A stretch of DNA of 64,000 bases from NCBI GenBank assembly GCA_016717005.1, contig JADJUF010000046.1, positions 30,409-94,408 of the forward strand, read 5' to 3'. Positions 10,317 to 20,167 of this stretch are shown here, in pieces. The DNA comes from Myxococcales bacterium. Its GTDB lineage: Bacteria > Myxococcota_A > Polyangia > Haliangiales > Haliangiaceae. The notes beneath the pieces are model-generated. The model saw nothing but the letters and a program-made list of their open reading frames with translations, searched no databases and had not been told where the DNA came from. The position numbers and the translations under genes are program-made. Numbering within the stretch: position 1 is the stretch's first letter; each line of letters starts with the position of its first letter.

Positions 10317-11236
10317 GGGGCCGCCGCCTTGGTCCGGATGGTCGGGACCACCTTGGACGCAACGAGGTCCTCGATCACCGCGGCCACGCAGTCTTGCTTG
10401 GCGAGGGCGATGTCGGACTCGTCATTGGATCCAGCCACGCTGGCGTTGCCGGTAAGCACGGCGAAGATGCTCTTCTCGGGGTAGGAGGCGATCAGCATGC
10501 TGATCTTACAGGAGACCGTGGCCGACGCGCCTTTTTGTTTGACCGTGACCTCGTTCACGGTGCCGTCCAGGTAGAACCCCGAGACCTTCTTGCTGGTCAG
10601 GTCCTTCTTGGTCGGCGCCTTGCCGCTGGGCCAGGTCTGCATGAACTCCTTGGCCTTCCTGGAGAGGGTGGTCTGCGCGGTCTTCTTGGCCAGGGCCTTG
10701 AGCTCGGGCTCGGCCTTCGAGGCCATCTCCGCGACCAGGACGAAGACCCCGCCGGTCGTCACCGGCGACGTGATCGTGGCGGCGTCGATCGCGTCGAGCT
10801 TCTTCAAGGTCTTCGCGGCCACCTTCTTCACCGAGTCGGTCGAGTCGCGCGCCAGGAGCTTCTCGAGCGCGGTCCGGGCCTGGGCCCGGGTGGTCGCCGG
10901 CGTCGCGGCGGTGACCACCTTGCCCAGCGCCACCGCGGCCGCGCCGCGCACGGTCTTGTCGCCGTCAGCCAGCGCGCCGACCAGCGCCGGCACGCCGCGC
11001 TGATCGCCGAGCTTGGCCAGCGCCAGCACCGCCGACAGCCGGACCTTGTAGTCCGAGCCGCCCTTGACGTCCCGGATCAGCACGTCGACGTTGTCGGCCC
11101 AGGCGACGCCGGGCGCCGCGACCGCGACCAGCGCCAGCGCGACGACGATCGCGACGTGGCGCAGCGTTCGACTCGCCCGGCCAGGACACCGACGTTGCAT
11201 CGCCGAGTTCGACGGTGCCACCGAGCGGATCTTCAC
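10313..11236 (-). CDS. secreted HEAT-repeat protein heading the PspA operon
   Basis: A 307-residue protein with a signal peptide (hydrophobic stretch about 28-44, ending AWA-DN). HEAT-like repeats follow at about 50-145 (DYKVRLSAVLALAKLGDQRGVPALVGAL and the next two units). The C-terminal half (150-300) is Lys-rich, with beta-strand character and two cysteines. HEAT repeats bind other proteins; the envelope location suggests a sensor or scaffold for the membrane pair encoded next. GTG 11236 sits 6 nt after a TAGCGT box and begins the operon. I do not recognise the C-terminal domain. Confidence 0.65.
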   Translation of the reverse strand: MKIRSVAPSNSAMQRRCPGRASRTLRHVAIVVALALVAVAAPGVAWADNVDVLIRDVKGGSDYKVRLSAVLALAKLGDQRGVPALVGALADGDKTVRGAAAVALGKVVTAATPATTRAQARTALEKLLARDSTDSVKKVAAKTLKKLDAIDAATITSPVTTGGVFVLVAEMASKAEPELKALAKKTAQTTLSRKAKEFMQTWPSGKAPTKKDLTSKKVSGFYLDGTVNEVTVKQKGASATVSCKISMLIASYPEKSIFAVLTGNASVAGSNDESDIALAKQDCVAAVIEDLVASKVVPTIRTKAAAP

Positions 11237-11242
11237 CGCTCC

Positions 11243-11248
11243 ACGCTA
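11243..11248 (-). promoter_or_regulatory. -10 box TAGCGT, 6 nt before the HEAT-gene GTG
   Basis: This is the probable leaderless promoter for the whole HEAT-HAMP-kinase-regulator-pspA operon. It lies in the 35-nt gap after the gamma-carbonic-anhydrase-like gene. Confidence 0.6.
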
Positions 11249-11271
11249 GCGGTCGGCCGCCGTCGGTGCAA

Positions 11272-11829
11272 TCACTGCTTCGCGCGATCTCCTGCGGCGC
11301 GGGCGCGCGCCAGCTGTGCGTCGCGGTAGGTCCGCGCGAGTTCGACGTAGTGGGCCGCGCTCGAGGCGATCCAGCCGCGCTCGCGATCGTCGACGGCGCG
11401 CTTGACCTTGGCGGGCGCGCCGAGCACGAAGCTGCCCGGCGGGATCTCGGTACCTGGCGTGATCAGCGCACCTGCGCCTACCACGCTGCCGCGCCCGATC
11501 CGGGCGCGGTCGAGGATGATCGCGCCCATGCCGATCAGGCAGTCGTCCTCGACCGTGCACGCGTGGATGATCGCGCGGTGGCCGACCGTGACCCGGTCGC
11601 CGATCGTCGTGCCGCTGACGTCGCCGGTGATGTGGACGACCGAGTTGTCCTGGATCGAGGTGTCGCGGCCGATCCGGATCGGCATCATGTCGCCGCGGAT
11701 CACCGTGCCGAACCAGATCGACGAGCCGGCGCCGATGGTGACGTCGCCGATCACGACGCTCTGCTCGGCGAGGTAGGCGTCGGGGTCGATCGTGGGGACG
11801 TGCGCAGCGAACGGGATGACGACGGACAT
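11272..11829 (-). CDS. gamma-carbonic-anhydrase-like hexapeptide-repeat protein
   Basis: A 185-residue left-handed beta-helix protein with hexapeptide repeats over about residues 15-150. The zinc-ligand His pattern of the gamma-CA/YrdA family is present (SVVHITGD, then VGHRAIIHACTVEDDCLIGMGA). Family members bind zinc or iron; many bacterial ones show weak or no carbonic anhydrase activity, so the reaction is uncertain. The length is typical. The start has a TAGCGT box 7 nt upstream. Confidence 0.85.
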   Translation of the reverse strand: MSVVIPFAAHVPTIDPDAYLAEQSVVIGDVTIGAGSSIWFGTVIRGDMMPIRIGRDTSIQDNSVVHITGDVSGTTIGDRVTVGHRAIIHACTVEDDCLIGMGAIILDRARIGRGSVVGAGALITPGTEIPPGSFVLGAPAKVKRAVDDRERGWIASSAAHYVELARTYRDAQLARARAAGDRAKQ

Positions 11830-11836
11830 CGCGGCG

Positions 11837-11842
11837 ACGCTA
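11837..11842 (-). promoter_or_regulatory. -10 box TAGCGT, 7 nt before a leaderless ATG
   Basis: The box precedes ATG 11829 of the gamma-carbonic-anhydrase-like gene and touches the stop of the upstream gene (11840-11842). No Shine-Dalgarno is visible. Confidence 0.6.
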
Positions 11843-12631
11843 CCGCGGCGCGACCAGCGCGGTCACCACCTGGCACGCACCGTCGTGGGCCAGGGCGCCG
11901 CTCGACACCGCGGCGGCGTAGCGGATGCGGCCGTCGCGGTCGGTGACCAGGACCGCGCCGTCCGTGCCCCCGTCGAGCGCGCCCAGCAGCCCCGAACCGG
12001 CGTCGCGCTCGACCCGCCACGCCGTGATCGGCATCGGGACCAGCGCCCGCAGCGCGTCGAACTCGACCGTCGAGTCGGCCAGCACCAGCGCCCGCACCTG
12101 CACCGGCTCGCCCACGCCGCGGGCGGCCAGCTCGTCGACCAGCCCGCCGATCTCGACCGCGCAGGCGTCGCACCGGGCGTCGAACACCGCCACCACCATC
12201 GGCCCGACGCGCCAGGCCTCGCGCCGCACCGTCAGGCCGACCTCGTCGAACGCCGGCAGCGCCGGCAGGTCGTGGCCGACCAGCAGCAGGTGGAGGATCT
12301 CGTCGGGCGTCGGCCGGGCGACCAGCCGCGGCAGCGCCAGCACCCGGCGACCGTCGCGATCGATGACCAGCGGGAACCGGGCGCCGATCTCGGCGTCACG
12401 GATCTGCTGGCCGAGATCCCGGATCGGCCGGCCATCGGCGCTGACGAGCACGTCGTGCCGGCGCAGGCCAGCCGCGGCCGCCGGGGTGCCGGGGTGGACC
12501 TCGGTCACGATCGCGCCGCCGCCACCGAGCTGCTGGTAGGTGATGCCGAGCCACGGCGTCGGCCCCGCCTCGTCGGCGGCCAGCGGCGCGGCCAGCGCGC
12601 CGACGATCGCCAGGGCCACGACCATCCGCAT
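11840..12631 (-). CDS. secreted PDZ-thioredoxin-like protein
   Basis: A 263-residue protein with a signal peptide ending at about LAADEA (residue 20). A PDZ domain covers about 25-95 (WLGITYQQLGGGGAIVTEVHPG and RRHDVLVSADG). A thioredoxin fold covers about 110-255 with a CDAC motif in VFDARCDACAVEIGGL, i.e. a CxxC redox centre as in TlpA/ResA proteins. A periplasmic thiol-disulfide role bound to a peptide partner is inferred. ATG 12631 is chosen because of the signal peptide and a TAGACT box 7 nt upstream; the open frame extends far upstream only as a shadow of the epimerase gene. Confidence 0.7.
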   Translation of the reverse strand: MRMVVALAIVGALAAPLAADEAGPTPWLGITYQQLGGGGAIVTEVHPGTPAAAAGLRRHDVLVSADGRPIRDLGQQIRDAEIGARFPLVIDRDGRRVLALPRLVARPTPDEILHLLLVGHDLPALPAFDEVGLTVRREAWRVGPMVVAVFDARCDACAVEIGGLVDELAARGVGEPVQVRALVLADSTVEFDALRALVPMPITAWRVERDAGSGLLGALDGGTDGAVLVTDRDGRIRYAAAVSSGALAHDGACQVVTALVAPR

Positions 12632-12638
12632 GGACCGC

Positions 12639-12644
12639 AGTCTA
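12639..12644 (-). promoter_or_regulatory. -10 box TAGACT, 7 nt before the PDZ-thioredoxin ATG
   Basis: It lies between the epimerase stop and ATG 12631 with the recurrent leaderless spacing. Confidence 0.6.
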
Positions 12645-12675
12645 CGCCGGACGCCCGGGAGGGTCGACCTCGACC

Positions 12676-13659
12676 TCACGGCCCCGGGTGGGCGCGGAAC
12701 CACGCCACCGCCTTGGCGATCGTGGCGTCGAGCGGCGTCCGCGGCATGCCGAGCTCGCGCCGGGCCTTGTCGCAGTCGTACCAGACGGTCGCGAGCGCGT
12801 AGCGCGCGGCCTTGACCGTGACCCGGGGCGGCGGACCGCCGCGCTCGGCCCAGCGCTCGAGCAGCCAGGCGCCGGCGACGACGGCCGCGCCCGGCAGCGT
12901 GCGGCGGATCGGCCGCAGCCCGGCGATCCGCGCGACCGCGCCGTAGAACTCGCGGTAGGTGACGTTGTGGCTGCCGGCGATGTAGCGCTCGCCGATCCGG
13001 CCGCGCTCCTCGGCCAGCACGTGGCACGCGGCGACGTCGTCGACGTCGACCGCGCAGAACCCGCCGTCGGTGTAGCCGGGCACCCGACCGGCCAGGGCCT
13101 CGGCGATGAAGCGCCCGGTCGGGGTCGGCCCGCGATCGCGCTCGCCGAACGGAAACGCCGGACACACGATCACCACCGGGGCGCCGTCCCGGGCGAACCG
13201 CTGGGCGTCCTGATCCGAGAGGTACTTCGAGCGGATGTACGCGTCGCCGCCGCGCCAGTGGTTCCAGGTGAACCGCTCGTCGGCGAGCTGGCCCGGCGCC
13301 GGCACGCCGATCGCCGCGATCGAGCTGGTGTGGACGATCCGCTGGACCCCGGCCTTGGCCGCGGCGCCCAGCACGTTCTTGGTGCCCTCGACGTTGACCT
13401 CGAAGATCCGGGCCGGGTCGGGCAGCCACAGGCTGTAGATCGCCGCGAGGTGGTAGACGACGTCGCAGCCGCGCACGGCCGCGGCCACGGCGGCCTGATC
13501 GCGCACGTCGACGACGACCTGCTCGACGTCGAGCCCGGCGAGGTTGTCGGCGCCCTCACCCGGCGCCAGGGTCGCGCGCACCGACCGGCCCCGCGCCAGC
13601 AGCGCCCGCACCACGGCCGAGCCGATGAAGCCGCCCGCGCCGGTGACCAGGGTCCGCAC
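12676..13659 (-). CDS. NAD(P)-dependent sugar epimerase/reductase, HpnA-like
   Basis: A 327-residue extended short-chain dehydrogenase. The Rossmann motif is at the very N-terminus (LVTGAGGFIGSAVVRALLARG). The catalytic Tyr-Lys pair appears as AYIRSKYLSD (YxxxK) after the Ser-containing HTSSIAAIG. The family covers dihydroflavonol-4-reductase-like enzymes and the hopanoid-associated epimerase HpnA, which it resembles in length and N-terminus. No hopanoid gene is nearby, so the substrate is open. GTG 13659 is chosen because the nucleotide-binding strand starts there; the upstream extension runs into a low-GC promoter region. Confidence 0.75.
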   Translation of the reverse strand: MRTLVTGAGGFIGSAVVRALLARGRSVRATLAPGEGADNLAGLDVEQVVVDVRDQAAVAAAVRGCDVVYHLAAIYSLWLPDPARIFEVNVEGTKNVLGAAAKAGVQRIVHTSSIAAIGVPAPGQLADERFTWNHWRGGDAYIRSKYLSDQDAQRFARDGAPVVIVCPAFPFGERDRGPTPTGRFIAEALAGRVPGYTDGGFCAVDVDDVAACHVLAEERGRIGERYIAGSHNVTYREFYGAVARIAGLRPIRRTLPGAAVVAGAWLLERWAERGGPPPRVTVKAARYALATVWYDCDKARRELGMPRTPLDATIAKAVAWFRAHPGP

Positions 13660-13768
13660 GCTCGACCGGATACCACGACCGCGGGCCCTGCACGGTCCAG
13701 GGGGCGCACCCACATGTCCTACATGTAAGTTGTTTGACTTCATAGTCGCACCCAGCGATCATTTCGTC
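13660..13768. promoter_or_regulatory. divergent low-GC promoter region between epimerase and PilZ gene
   Basis: A 109-bp divergent spacer with a marked AT-rich core (about 13713-13745). It contains two ACATGT hexamers 3 bp apart (ACATGTCCTACATGT) and a TTGACT -35-like element toward the PilZ gene. On the minus side, TATCCG lies 7 nt before GTG 13659. The ACATGT pair is a candidate operator. Confidence 0.4.
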
Positions 13769-14194
13769 ATGAAGCCAGCGCGCCATGCCCAGTGGGTTCC
13801 CGATGGATCGCCGCGGCGCCCGCCGAGCGCGCCGCCTCCAGTGGGCGTGGCGGCGGACAAGCGCATCCATATCCGCTTCGATATGCTGTTCCCGTGCGTG
13901 CTCGCGAGCGAGCTGTACGGCGAGACCACGGTGGTCGTGCGCAACGTGTCGGCCGGCGGGATGATGGTGCAGTCGAGCGAGATCCTGCCGCTCGGCACGG
14001 TCGTCACGGTGCACTTCCGGATGAGCGACTGCGACGATGAGATCGTCGCGCAGGCCGAGGTGAAGCACCACCTGTGCCTCAACTTCGGCGCCCACGGCGA
14101 CGAGCCTCAGGCGGCGCGGGCGATGGGGCTGCGGTTCCTCGACTTCGACACCGAGCTGCCGCTCACCCTCCCCGGTCAGCGGATCCTCCACTGA
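13769..14194 (+). CDS. PilZ-domain protein
   Basis: A 141-residue protein with a single PilZ domain (about 30-138). The second half of the c-di-GMP motif is clear as NVSAGGMMV (D/NxSxxG), and RIHIRF precedes it as the Arg-containing part. The family binds cyclic di-GMP or, in degenerate form, acts in motility and surface behaviour. The strand VTVHFRMSDCDDEIVAQAEV is typical. ATG 13769 fits the domain start and lies just downstream of the AT-rich promoter. The effector it controls is not evident. Confidence 0.75.
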   Translation: MKPARHAQWVPDGSPRRPPSAPPPVGVAADKRIHIRFDMLFPCVLASELYGETTVVVRNVSAGGMMVQSSEILPLGTVVTVHFRMSDCDDEIVAQAEVKHHLCLNFGAHGDEPQAARAMGLRFLDFDTELPLTLPGQRILH

Positions 14195-14325
14195 TCGATG
14201 CCGTCCGGCGACGCCCCGGCGCGCGGAATAGCCTGCGGCGGCTCGGCGTCCTCGTCGATGATGCCCCGCCACCGCGACGATCTCCTCGGCTTGCGTCGCG
14301 CACGTCGATTCGCTAGGACAGCCCC

Positions 14326-15807
14326 ATGCGTCGCTTGACCCTCGCCGTCGTCCTGGCCTGCGCCGCCGCCGGCCCTGCCGCCGCCGGCCGTGACGCCGCC
14401 GCCGTGGTCGCCGAGCTCGGCGCCGGCACGGCGACGCCCGCGGCCGCCGTGCCGGAGCTGGCGGCGCTGCCGGTCGAGACCCTGGCGGCGCAGCTCGCGC
14501 GGCCGCGGACGTCCACCGTCGATCAGCGCCGCGCGGTGCTCAAGGCGATCAAGGCGTCGGTCCCCGACGCGTCGGGCAAGTTCGAGACGCCGGCGCGGCA
14601 GAAGGCCGACCAGGTCCGCGCCGACGAGGCGTTCGACTGGCTGGCCGAGCTGACGGCGGCGCCCGGCGATCTGCCCGGCCAGGCCGAGGTCATCGCCGAC
14701 GTCGCGCTCCTGCGCGCCCTCGCGGCCTCGCCCGACCGCGCCGCCGCCGCGGTGATCATCGACGCCGCGTTCGCGCCGGACACGATGATCTACCGCGACG
14801 AGTGCGGTCGCCGGCTGCGGGCGATGGCGCCCGAGTCGGTGCCGGCGCTGACGATCGCGTCGCAGGCCAAGGAGGTCGCGCGCGCCCGCTACGCCACGTA
14901 CCAGCTCGAGCGCCTCGATCGCCAGGAGCCGGGCAAGGCCATGGCGGCGACCGCGGCCGACGAGGATCTGCGGGTCGCGCAGCTGCGCGCGTTCGGGTCG
15001 TCGCACCACCGCGAGGCGGTCGCGACCGTGCTGAAGTTCGTCGACGACAGCGCGCCGCGGGTGCGCGCGGCCGCCCGCGCGGCCTGGAACGACTACGTCA
15101 CCGGGCCGCCCCCCAAGCCGGCGCCCAGGAAGCGCCTGCAGCTCCCCGGCGGCAAGTTCGCCAACAAGGAGACGCCGCTGTGGCTCACCTACCGCGAGCT
15201 GGCGGCGATCGAGCTCAAGCGCACCGCCGAGGACGTGCTCGGCGAGGTGTTCGCCGAGGACGCGGCGATCGATCTGGCCGCGGTGTCGCAGCGCCTGTTC
15301 GAGCACTACGACGCCGAGCGCGCCAAGATCGACGACGCCGCGTTCGCCGCCGCCAAGGCCAAGGTCGACGGCGGCGACCTCGCCGGGGCGATCGCCGAGT
15401 TCGATCGGCTGCTCGCCACCGCCGGCACGATCCCGCACCCGACCGAGGCCGCGGCGATCTACCTGACCCACGCCCGCGCGCTCGAGCAGGCCCAGCAGTG
15501 GGACGGCGCCGCGGCCGCCTACGGCAAGGCGCTGGGCATCGATCCCCAGGGCGGCAACGCCGTCGACGCTGAGGCCGGCCGCGAGTACGCGCTCGGCAAG
15601 GCGTTCGAGGCCGTCGGCAAGGACGGCAGCGCGAACTTCCGCCGCGCCGTCGCGCTCAAGCCCGACTACGCCCCCGCCCGCGCCGCCGCCGCCAAGGACG
15701 AGCCGCCCCAGCGCAAGGCCTGGATGCTCTACGGCGGCGGCGCCGTCGCCGCCTGCGCCGCCCTGCTCGCCGTCCTCGGCCTCACCCGCCGCCGCCGCCG
15801 CGCCTGA
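14326..15807 (+). CDS. secreted or membrane-anchored HEAT/TPR protein
   Basis: A 493-residue protein with a signal peptide (1-20, ending PAAAG). Helical HEAT-like repeats lie at about 80-260 (including [18 protein letters not shown]) and TPR units at about 330-450 ([37 protein letters not shown], and [15 protein letters not shown]). A C-terminal TM helix with an Arg-rich stop (about 468-493) follows, so it is probably anchored in the inner membrane with a periplasmic repeat scaffold. No enzymatic motif is seen. TAGGAC lies 6 nt before the ATG, a one-base variant of the leaderless box. Function unknown. Confidence 0.65.
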   Translation: MRRLTLAVVLACAAAGPAAAGRDAAAVVAELGAGTATPAAAVPELAALPVETLAAQLARPRTSTVDQRRAVLKAIKASVPDASGKFETPARQKADQVRADEAFDWLAELTAAPGDLPGQAEVIADVALLRALAASPDRAAAAVIIDAAFAPDTMIYRDECGRRLRAMAPESVPALTIASQAKEVARARYATYQLERLDRQEPGKAMAATAADEDLRVAQLRAFGSSHHREAVATVLKFVDDSAPRVRAAARAAWNDYVTGPPPKPAPRKRLQLPGGKFANKETPLWLTYRELAAIELKRTAEDVLGEVFAEDAAIDLAAVSQRLFEHYDAERAKIDDAAFAAAKAKVDGGDLAGAIAEFDRLLATAGTIPHPTEAAAIYLTHARALEQAQQWDGAAAAYGKALGIDPQGGNAVDAEAGREYALGKAFEAVGKDGSANFRRAVALKPDYAPARAAAAKDEPPQRKAWMLYGGGAVAACAALLAVLGLTRRRRRA

Positions 15808-15827
15808 GCCAGTCGGACGCAGAACTG

Positions 15828-16070
15828 GAGCCGGAACGGGAGCCGGAGCCGTAAGCGGAGCCGGAACCGGAGCCGGAGCCGAGCCGAAACCGAAACCGGA
15901 GCCGGAGCCGGAACCGGAGCCGGAGCCGGAGCCGGAGCCGGAACCGGAACCGAAACCGGAGCCGGGAGCCGGAGCCGGAACCGGAACGAACGGAGCCGGA
16001 GGACCGGAGCCGGAGCCGACCGGAGCCGGAGCCGGAGCCGGAGCGGAGCCGGAACCGGCCCCGGAAACCG
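15828..16070 (+). repeat. GGAGCC/GGAACC hexanucleotide array
   Basis: About 240 bp of imperfect hexamer repeats (GGAGCC with GGAACC and occasional AAACC variants) fill the space between the convergent HEAT/TPR gene and the PhoR-like kinase. No frame in it looks like a gene. A near-complementary kind of array recurs at 23.7 kb, and a GGAGCC array is coding at 56.5 kb. Confidence 0.95.
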
Positions 16071-16087
16071 AGCCCGCTCCCCCGCCC

Positions 16088-17743
16088 TCACGCCTGCTCG
16101 AGCTCGAGCGCGAACGCTGTCCCTCCGCCCGGCCCATCGACCACGGCCAGCGTCCCGCCCATCGCCTCGGCGGCGGCCCGCGCGATCGCCAGGCCCAGCC
16201 CCGACCCCTCCCCGCGTCGCGCCGCGGCCCCGCGGTAGAACCGCTCGAACACCCGCTCGCGCTGCGCCGGCGCGATCGCCGCGCCGCCGTCGGCCACCAT
16301 CAGCCGCACCCGCCCGCCGTCCGCGCGCGCGGTCACCGCGATCGGCGCCGCGCCGTGCTTGTGGGCGTTGTCGATCAGGTTCTGGACGATCTGCTCGAGC
16401 CGCTCGTGATCGCCGCGCACCGCCAGCTCGGCGGCGACGTCGATCGCGACCGCCGCCGCGCCCGGCCGCGCCGCCGCCGCGGTGGCGACGCACGCCGCCA
16501 CCATTGGCGCCAGCGCGATCGCCCGCCCCGGCTCGCGCGCCTCGGGCCGCGTGCCCTGGCGCTCGAGCTCGAGCAGGCCCGCGACCAGCCGCGCGATCCG
16601 ATCGGCGTTGCGCGCGATCGTCGCGACGAACTCGCGCCGCATCGCCGGCTCGAGCTCGTCATCGGCGAGCGTCTCGGCGAACCCGGCGATCGCGGTGATC
16701 GGCGTGCGCAGCTCGTGGGCGGCGTTGGCCAGGAACTCGCGCCGGACCACCTCGAGCGCGCGCAGCCGCGACACGTCGTGCAGCACGCACACCGCGCCGC
16801 GGCGGGCCGGCAGCGGGCGCACGTTGATGCGGACGGTGCGGCCGCGCAGCTCGATCTCGTCCTCGATCGGCGCGCCGGCGCGGGCCGAGCTCAGCGGCGC
16901 GATCAGCGCGTCCGGCAGCGGCGCCGCCGGATCGACCAGGCGATCCGCGGCCGGGTTGGTCAGCGTCACCGCGCCGTCGGCCTCGACCACGATCACGCCC
17001 TCGACCATCGCGCCGATCACCGCCAGCGATCGATCGCGCTCGCGGGTCAGCGCGCCGACCTGAGCCTGGACCTCGCCGGCCAGGCCGACCAGCGCCCGCG
17101 ACAGCACCCCCAGCTCGTCCTTGGTCGGGGCCGGCGGGCCGATCGCGTAGTCGCCGCGGGCGACCCGCGCGGCGTCGCGGGTCATCGCGTGCAGCGGCCG
17201 GACGATCGCCCGGATCGCCAGGACGCCGAGGCCCAGCGCCACCGCCAGGCCGACCAGCGCCGCCAGCGCCAGCTGCAGCCGCAGCGCGCGCCGGGTCGCC
17301 GCGAGCCCGGTCATCGGCACCGACAGCCGGATGACCCGGCCGTCGGGCGCGCGCACCGCGACCAGGTAGGCCTCGCCCCCGTCGGGCGGCAGGGTCCGCA
17401 CCGCGCGGCCGACCGCGCCGGCCCGGGCCGCGCGCACCTCGGGCGCGTCGCCGACCGCGAGCCCGACGTCGCCGGCCCGCTCGGAGTCGCCGAGGACCAC
17501 GCCGTCGCCGCTGACGATCGTCACGCGCGCGTTGACCACGCCGGCCAGGCGCGGCGCCAGGCGCTCGGGCTGGCCCGCGGTGTCGAGCCACTTCATCACG
17601 CCCAGCGCCTGCCGGCGCAGGCGGTCGTCGGTGCCGTCGCGGAGGTCGCGCCCGATCGTGCGATCGAGCAGGACCAGCGTCGCGGCGGTCACCACCAGGA
17701 CGATCGAGACGAACCCGAGCAGGAGCCGCGTGCGGACCGACAC
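16088..17743 (-). CDS. PhoR-like membrane histidine kinase
   Basis: A 551-residue sensor kinase. TM1 lies at about 8-27, a periplasmic sensor region at about 28-150, TM2 at about 155-178, then HAMP ([19 protein letters not shown]). A PAS-like domain (about 240-320), HisKA with phospho-acceptor His in [14 protein letters not shown], and HATPase_c (N-box [11 protein letters not shown]2 [16 protein letters not shown]) follow. The domain order is that of PhoR. It starts one base after the response-regulator stop, forming a two-gene operon. Phosphate as the signal is inferred from family likeness and the nearby alkaline phosphatase. Confidence 0.85.
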   Translation of the reverse strand: MSVRTRLLLGFVSIVLVVTAATLVLLDRTIGRDLRDGTDDRLRRQALGVMKWLDTAGQPERLAPRLAGVVNARVTIVSGDGVVLGDSERAGDVGLAVGDAPEVRAARAGAVGRAVRTLPPDGGEAYLVAVRAPDGRVIRLSVPMTGLAATRRALRLQLALAALVGLAVALGLGVLAIRAIVRPLHAMTRDAARVARGDYAIGPPAPTKDELGVLSRALVGLAGEVQAQVGALTRERDRSLAVIGAMVEGVIVVEADGAVTLTNPAADRLVDPAAPLPDALIAPLSSARAGAPIEDEIELRGRTVRINVRPLPARRGAVCVLHDVSRLRALEVVRREFLANAAHELRTPITAIAGFAETLADDELEPAMRREFVATIARNADRIARLVAGLLELERQGTRPEAREPGRAIALAPMVAACVATAAAARPGAAAVAIDVAAELAVRGDHERLEQIVQNLIDNAHKHGAAPIAVTARADGGRVRLMVADGGAAIAPAQRERVFERFYRGAAARRGEGSGLGLAIARAAAEAMGGTLAVVDGPGGGTAFALELEQA

Positions 17744-17744
17744 G

Positions 17745-18446
17745 TCAGGCGCCCGGCTCGTCCTTGCGCGCGCGGTAGCCGAAGCCGTGGACCGTCTCGA
17801 CCCAGTCGGCCGCGGCGCCGAGGCTCTGGCGCAGGCGCCGGACGTGGACGTCGACGGTGCGGGTGTTGACGTTGCCGTGGATGTCCCAGACCGCGCCCAG
17901 CAGATCCTCGCGCGAGAACACCCGCCCCGGCGCCGCGGCCAGCGTGACCAGGAGCTTGTACTCGAGCGGGCGCAGCGCCAGCGCGGCGTCGTCGGCGGTG
18001 ACCACGTGCGCGATCGGATCGATCGTCAGGGGCCCGAGCCGGATCGGCCCGCCCGCGGCCGGGGTCGAGCGCTCGGCCAGGCGCCCGGCCAGCGCCGCGA
18101 CCCGCAAGACCACCTCGCGCACGACGAACGGCTTGGTCACGTAGTCGTCGGCGCCGACCTCGAGGCCGGTGATCCGATCGTCGGGATCGGCGCGCGCGGT
18201 CAGCATGATGATGCCGACGGCGGCGCAGGTCGGGTCGGCCCGCAGCGCCTGGCACAGCGCGAAGCCGTCGCCGTCGGGCAGCATGACGTCGAGCAGCACG
18301 ACCGTCGGTGGCTCGGCCCGCACCCGGGCGCGGGCCTCGGCCACGGTCGCCGCGACGGCGACGTCGTACCCGGCCGCGCGCAGGTGGTAGTCGAGCAGGC
18401 GCGCCACGTCGGGCTCGTCCTCGACCACCAGGATCCGCTTGCGCAT
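17745..18446 (-). CDS. PhoB-like OmpR-family response regulator
   Basis: A 233-residue protein. The receiver (1-120) has VVEDEPD, phospho-acceptor Asp in [13 protein letters not shown], Thr in MLTARAD and Lys in VTKPF. The C-terminal winged helix (about 135-230) has [26 protein letters not shown] and [13 protein letters not shown], the OmpR/PhoB DNA-recognition pattern. It is the partner of the adjacent kinase. A perfect inverted repeat sits in the divergent space toward the ModA-like gene and is a candidate binding site. TACCAT lies 5 nt before the ATG. Confidence 0.9.
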   Translation of the reverse strand: MRKRILVVEDEPDVARLLDYHLRAAGYDVAVAATVAEARARVRAEPPTVVLLDVMLPDGDGFALCQALRADPTCAAVGIIMLTARADPDDRITGLEVGADDYVTKPFVVREVVLRVAALAGRLAERSTPAAGGPIRLGPLTIDPIAHVVTADDAALALRPLEYKLLVTLAAAPGRVFSREDLLGAVWDIHGNVNTRTVDVHVRRLRQSLGAAADWVETVHGFGYRARKDEPGA

Positions 18447-20136
18447 GCGCCATGGTACCGCGACCGCGCGGCGCCCGCGCGCGCCGCGCCGGTGTTACCC
18501 ACCGGTAACAGAGCCAGGGCCGACGCGCGGGTATCGTCGACGCCATGACGATCCGCTGTCGATGGCTGGTAGCGCTGGCGCTGGTGGTCGGGCTCGGGGG
18601 CTGCCGCAAGCACGCGCCGAGCGGCACCGTCCGCGTCGCCGCCGCCGCCGATCTGGCCCGCGCGTTCGAGGAGGTCGGCCGCGCCTTCAAGGCCAAGACC
18701 GGCACCAACGTGGTCTTCACGTTCGGCTCGTCGGGCTTGCTCGCCAAGCAGCTCGGCGAGGGCGCGCCGTTCGATCTCTACGCCGCCGCGTCGAAGTCGT
18801 ACGTCACCCAGGTGGTCGACAAGGGCGCCTGCGACGGCGCGACCCGCGCGATGTACGGTCGCGGGCGGCTGGTGGTGTGGAGCAAGGGCCAGGCCCTGGC
18901 CACGCCCGCCGACCTGGCGGAGCCGCGCTTCGCCAAGATCGCGATCGCCAACCCCGACCACGCCCCTTACGGGAAGGCCGCCAAGCAGGCGCTCGAGCGC
19001 CTGGGCCTGTGGGACCAGGTGTCACCGAAGCTGGTCTTCGCCGAGAACGTCCAGGTGACGATGCAGTGGGCCCAGGACGGCTCGGCCGACGCGTCGATCG
19101 TCGCGCTGTCGCTCGCGACCGTGACCACCGGCGGCACCTCGATCCCGGTCGATCCCGCCAACCACGATCCGCTCGACCAGGAGCTGGTGGTGTGCGGCAA
19201 GGGCGCCGGCCGCGCCGGGGCCGAGGCCTTCGCCGCGTTCGTGGCGTCGCCGGCGGGGCGCGACATCATGCGCAACTACGGCTTCCGGCTGCCCGGCGAG
19301 TGACGGTAGGGTGGCGGCGTGGACGCCGCCACCGCGCTCGCGCTGATCGGAGCCGGCATCGCGGCGGGCGCGCTCAACACGCTGGCCGGCGGCGGCTCGC
19401 TGATCTTCGTGCCGGCGCTGATGTTGTCGGGCATGGACGGCACGGTGGCCAACGCCTCGAGCCGGGTCGCGATCTTCATGCAGTGCGTCGCCGGCGCGGC
19501 CGCGTTCGCGCGCGGCGGGCACCTGCCGACCGCGGCCGCGCGCTCGATCGTGCCGCCGGTGCTGGTCGGCGCCGCGGCCGGGGCCTACGTCGCCACCCAG
19601 ATCTCGAACCGGATCTACACGCCGCTCTTGCTCGGCACGCTCGCGCTGATGGCGCTGGCGCTGATCATCAACCCGCGTCGGTTCGCGCCGCCGTCCGACG
19701 CGACGCCGCGCGCGGTCCGCGGCGCGCCGGCGATCCTGGGGCTGGTCGCCGCCGGCTTCTACGGCGGCGTGCTCCAGGCCGGCGCCGGGTTCGTGTTCCT
19801 GGCGATCCTGGCCGCCGGCCTCCGCTACGACCTGGTCCGGGCCAACGCGCTCAAGGCGCTGGTGATGCTCATCTACGTCGCGCTGACCGCGGGCGTGTTC
19901 ATCGCCTACGGCATGGTCCGCTGGGCGCCGGCGCTGGTGCTCGGGGCCGGCGCGATCGTGGGCGCGATCGCCGCCGCGCGCCTGGCGATGACGCCCCGGG
20001 GCGCCGCGCTGACCAAGGGCGTGGTCGTGATCGCGGTGCTGGCGCTCCTGGTCGTGATGATCACGCGGCTGTGACCGCGCCGCTCAGGGCCGGTCGCGTC
20101 TTCGGTCGAGCACCGAGCCGCGCGCCGGGAGCTTCG

Positions 20137-20167
<31 letters not shown>
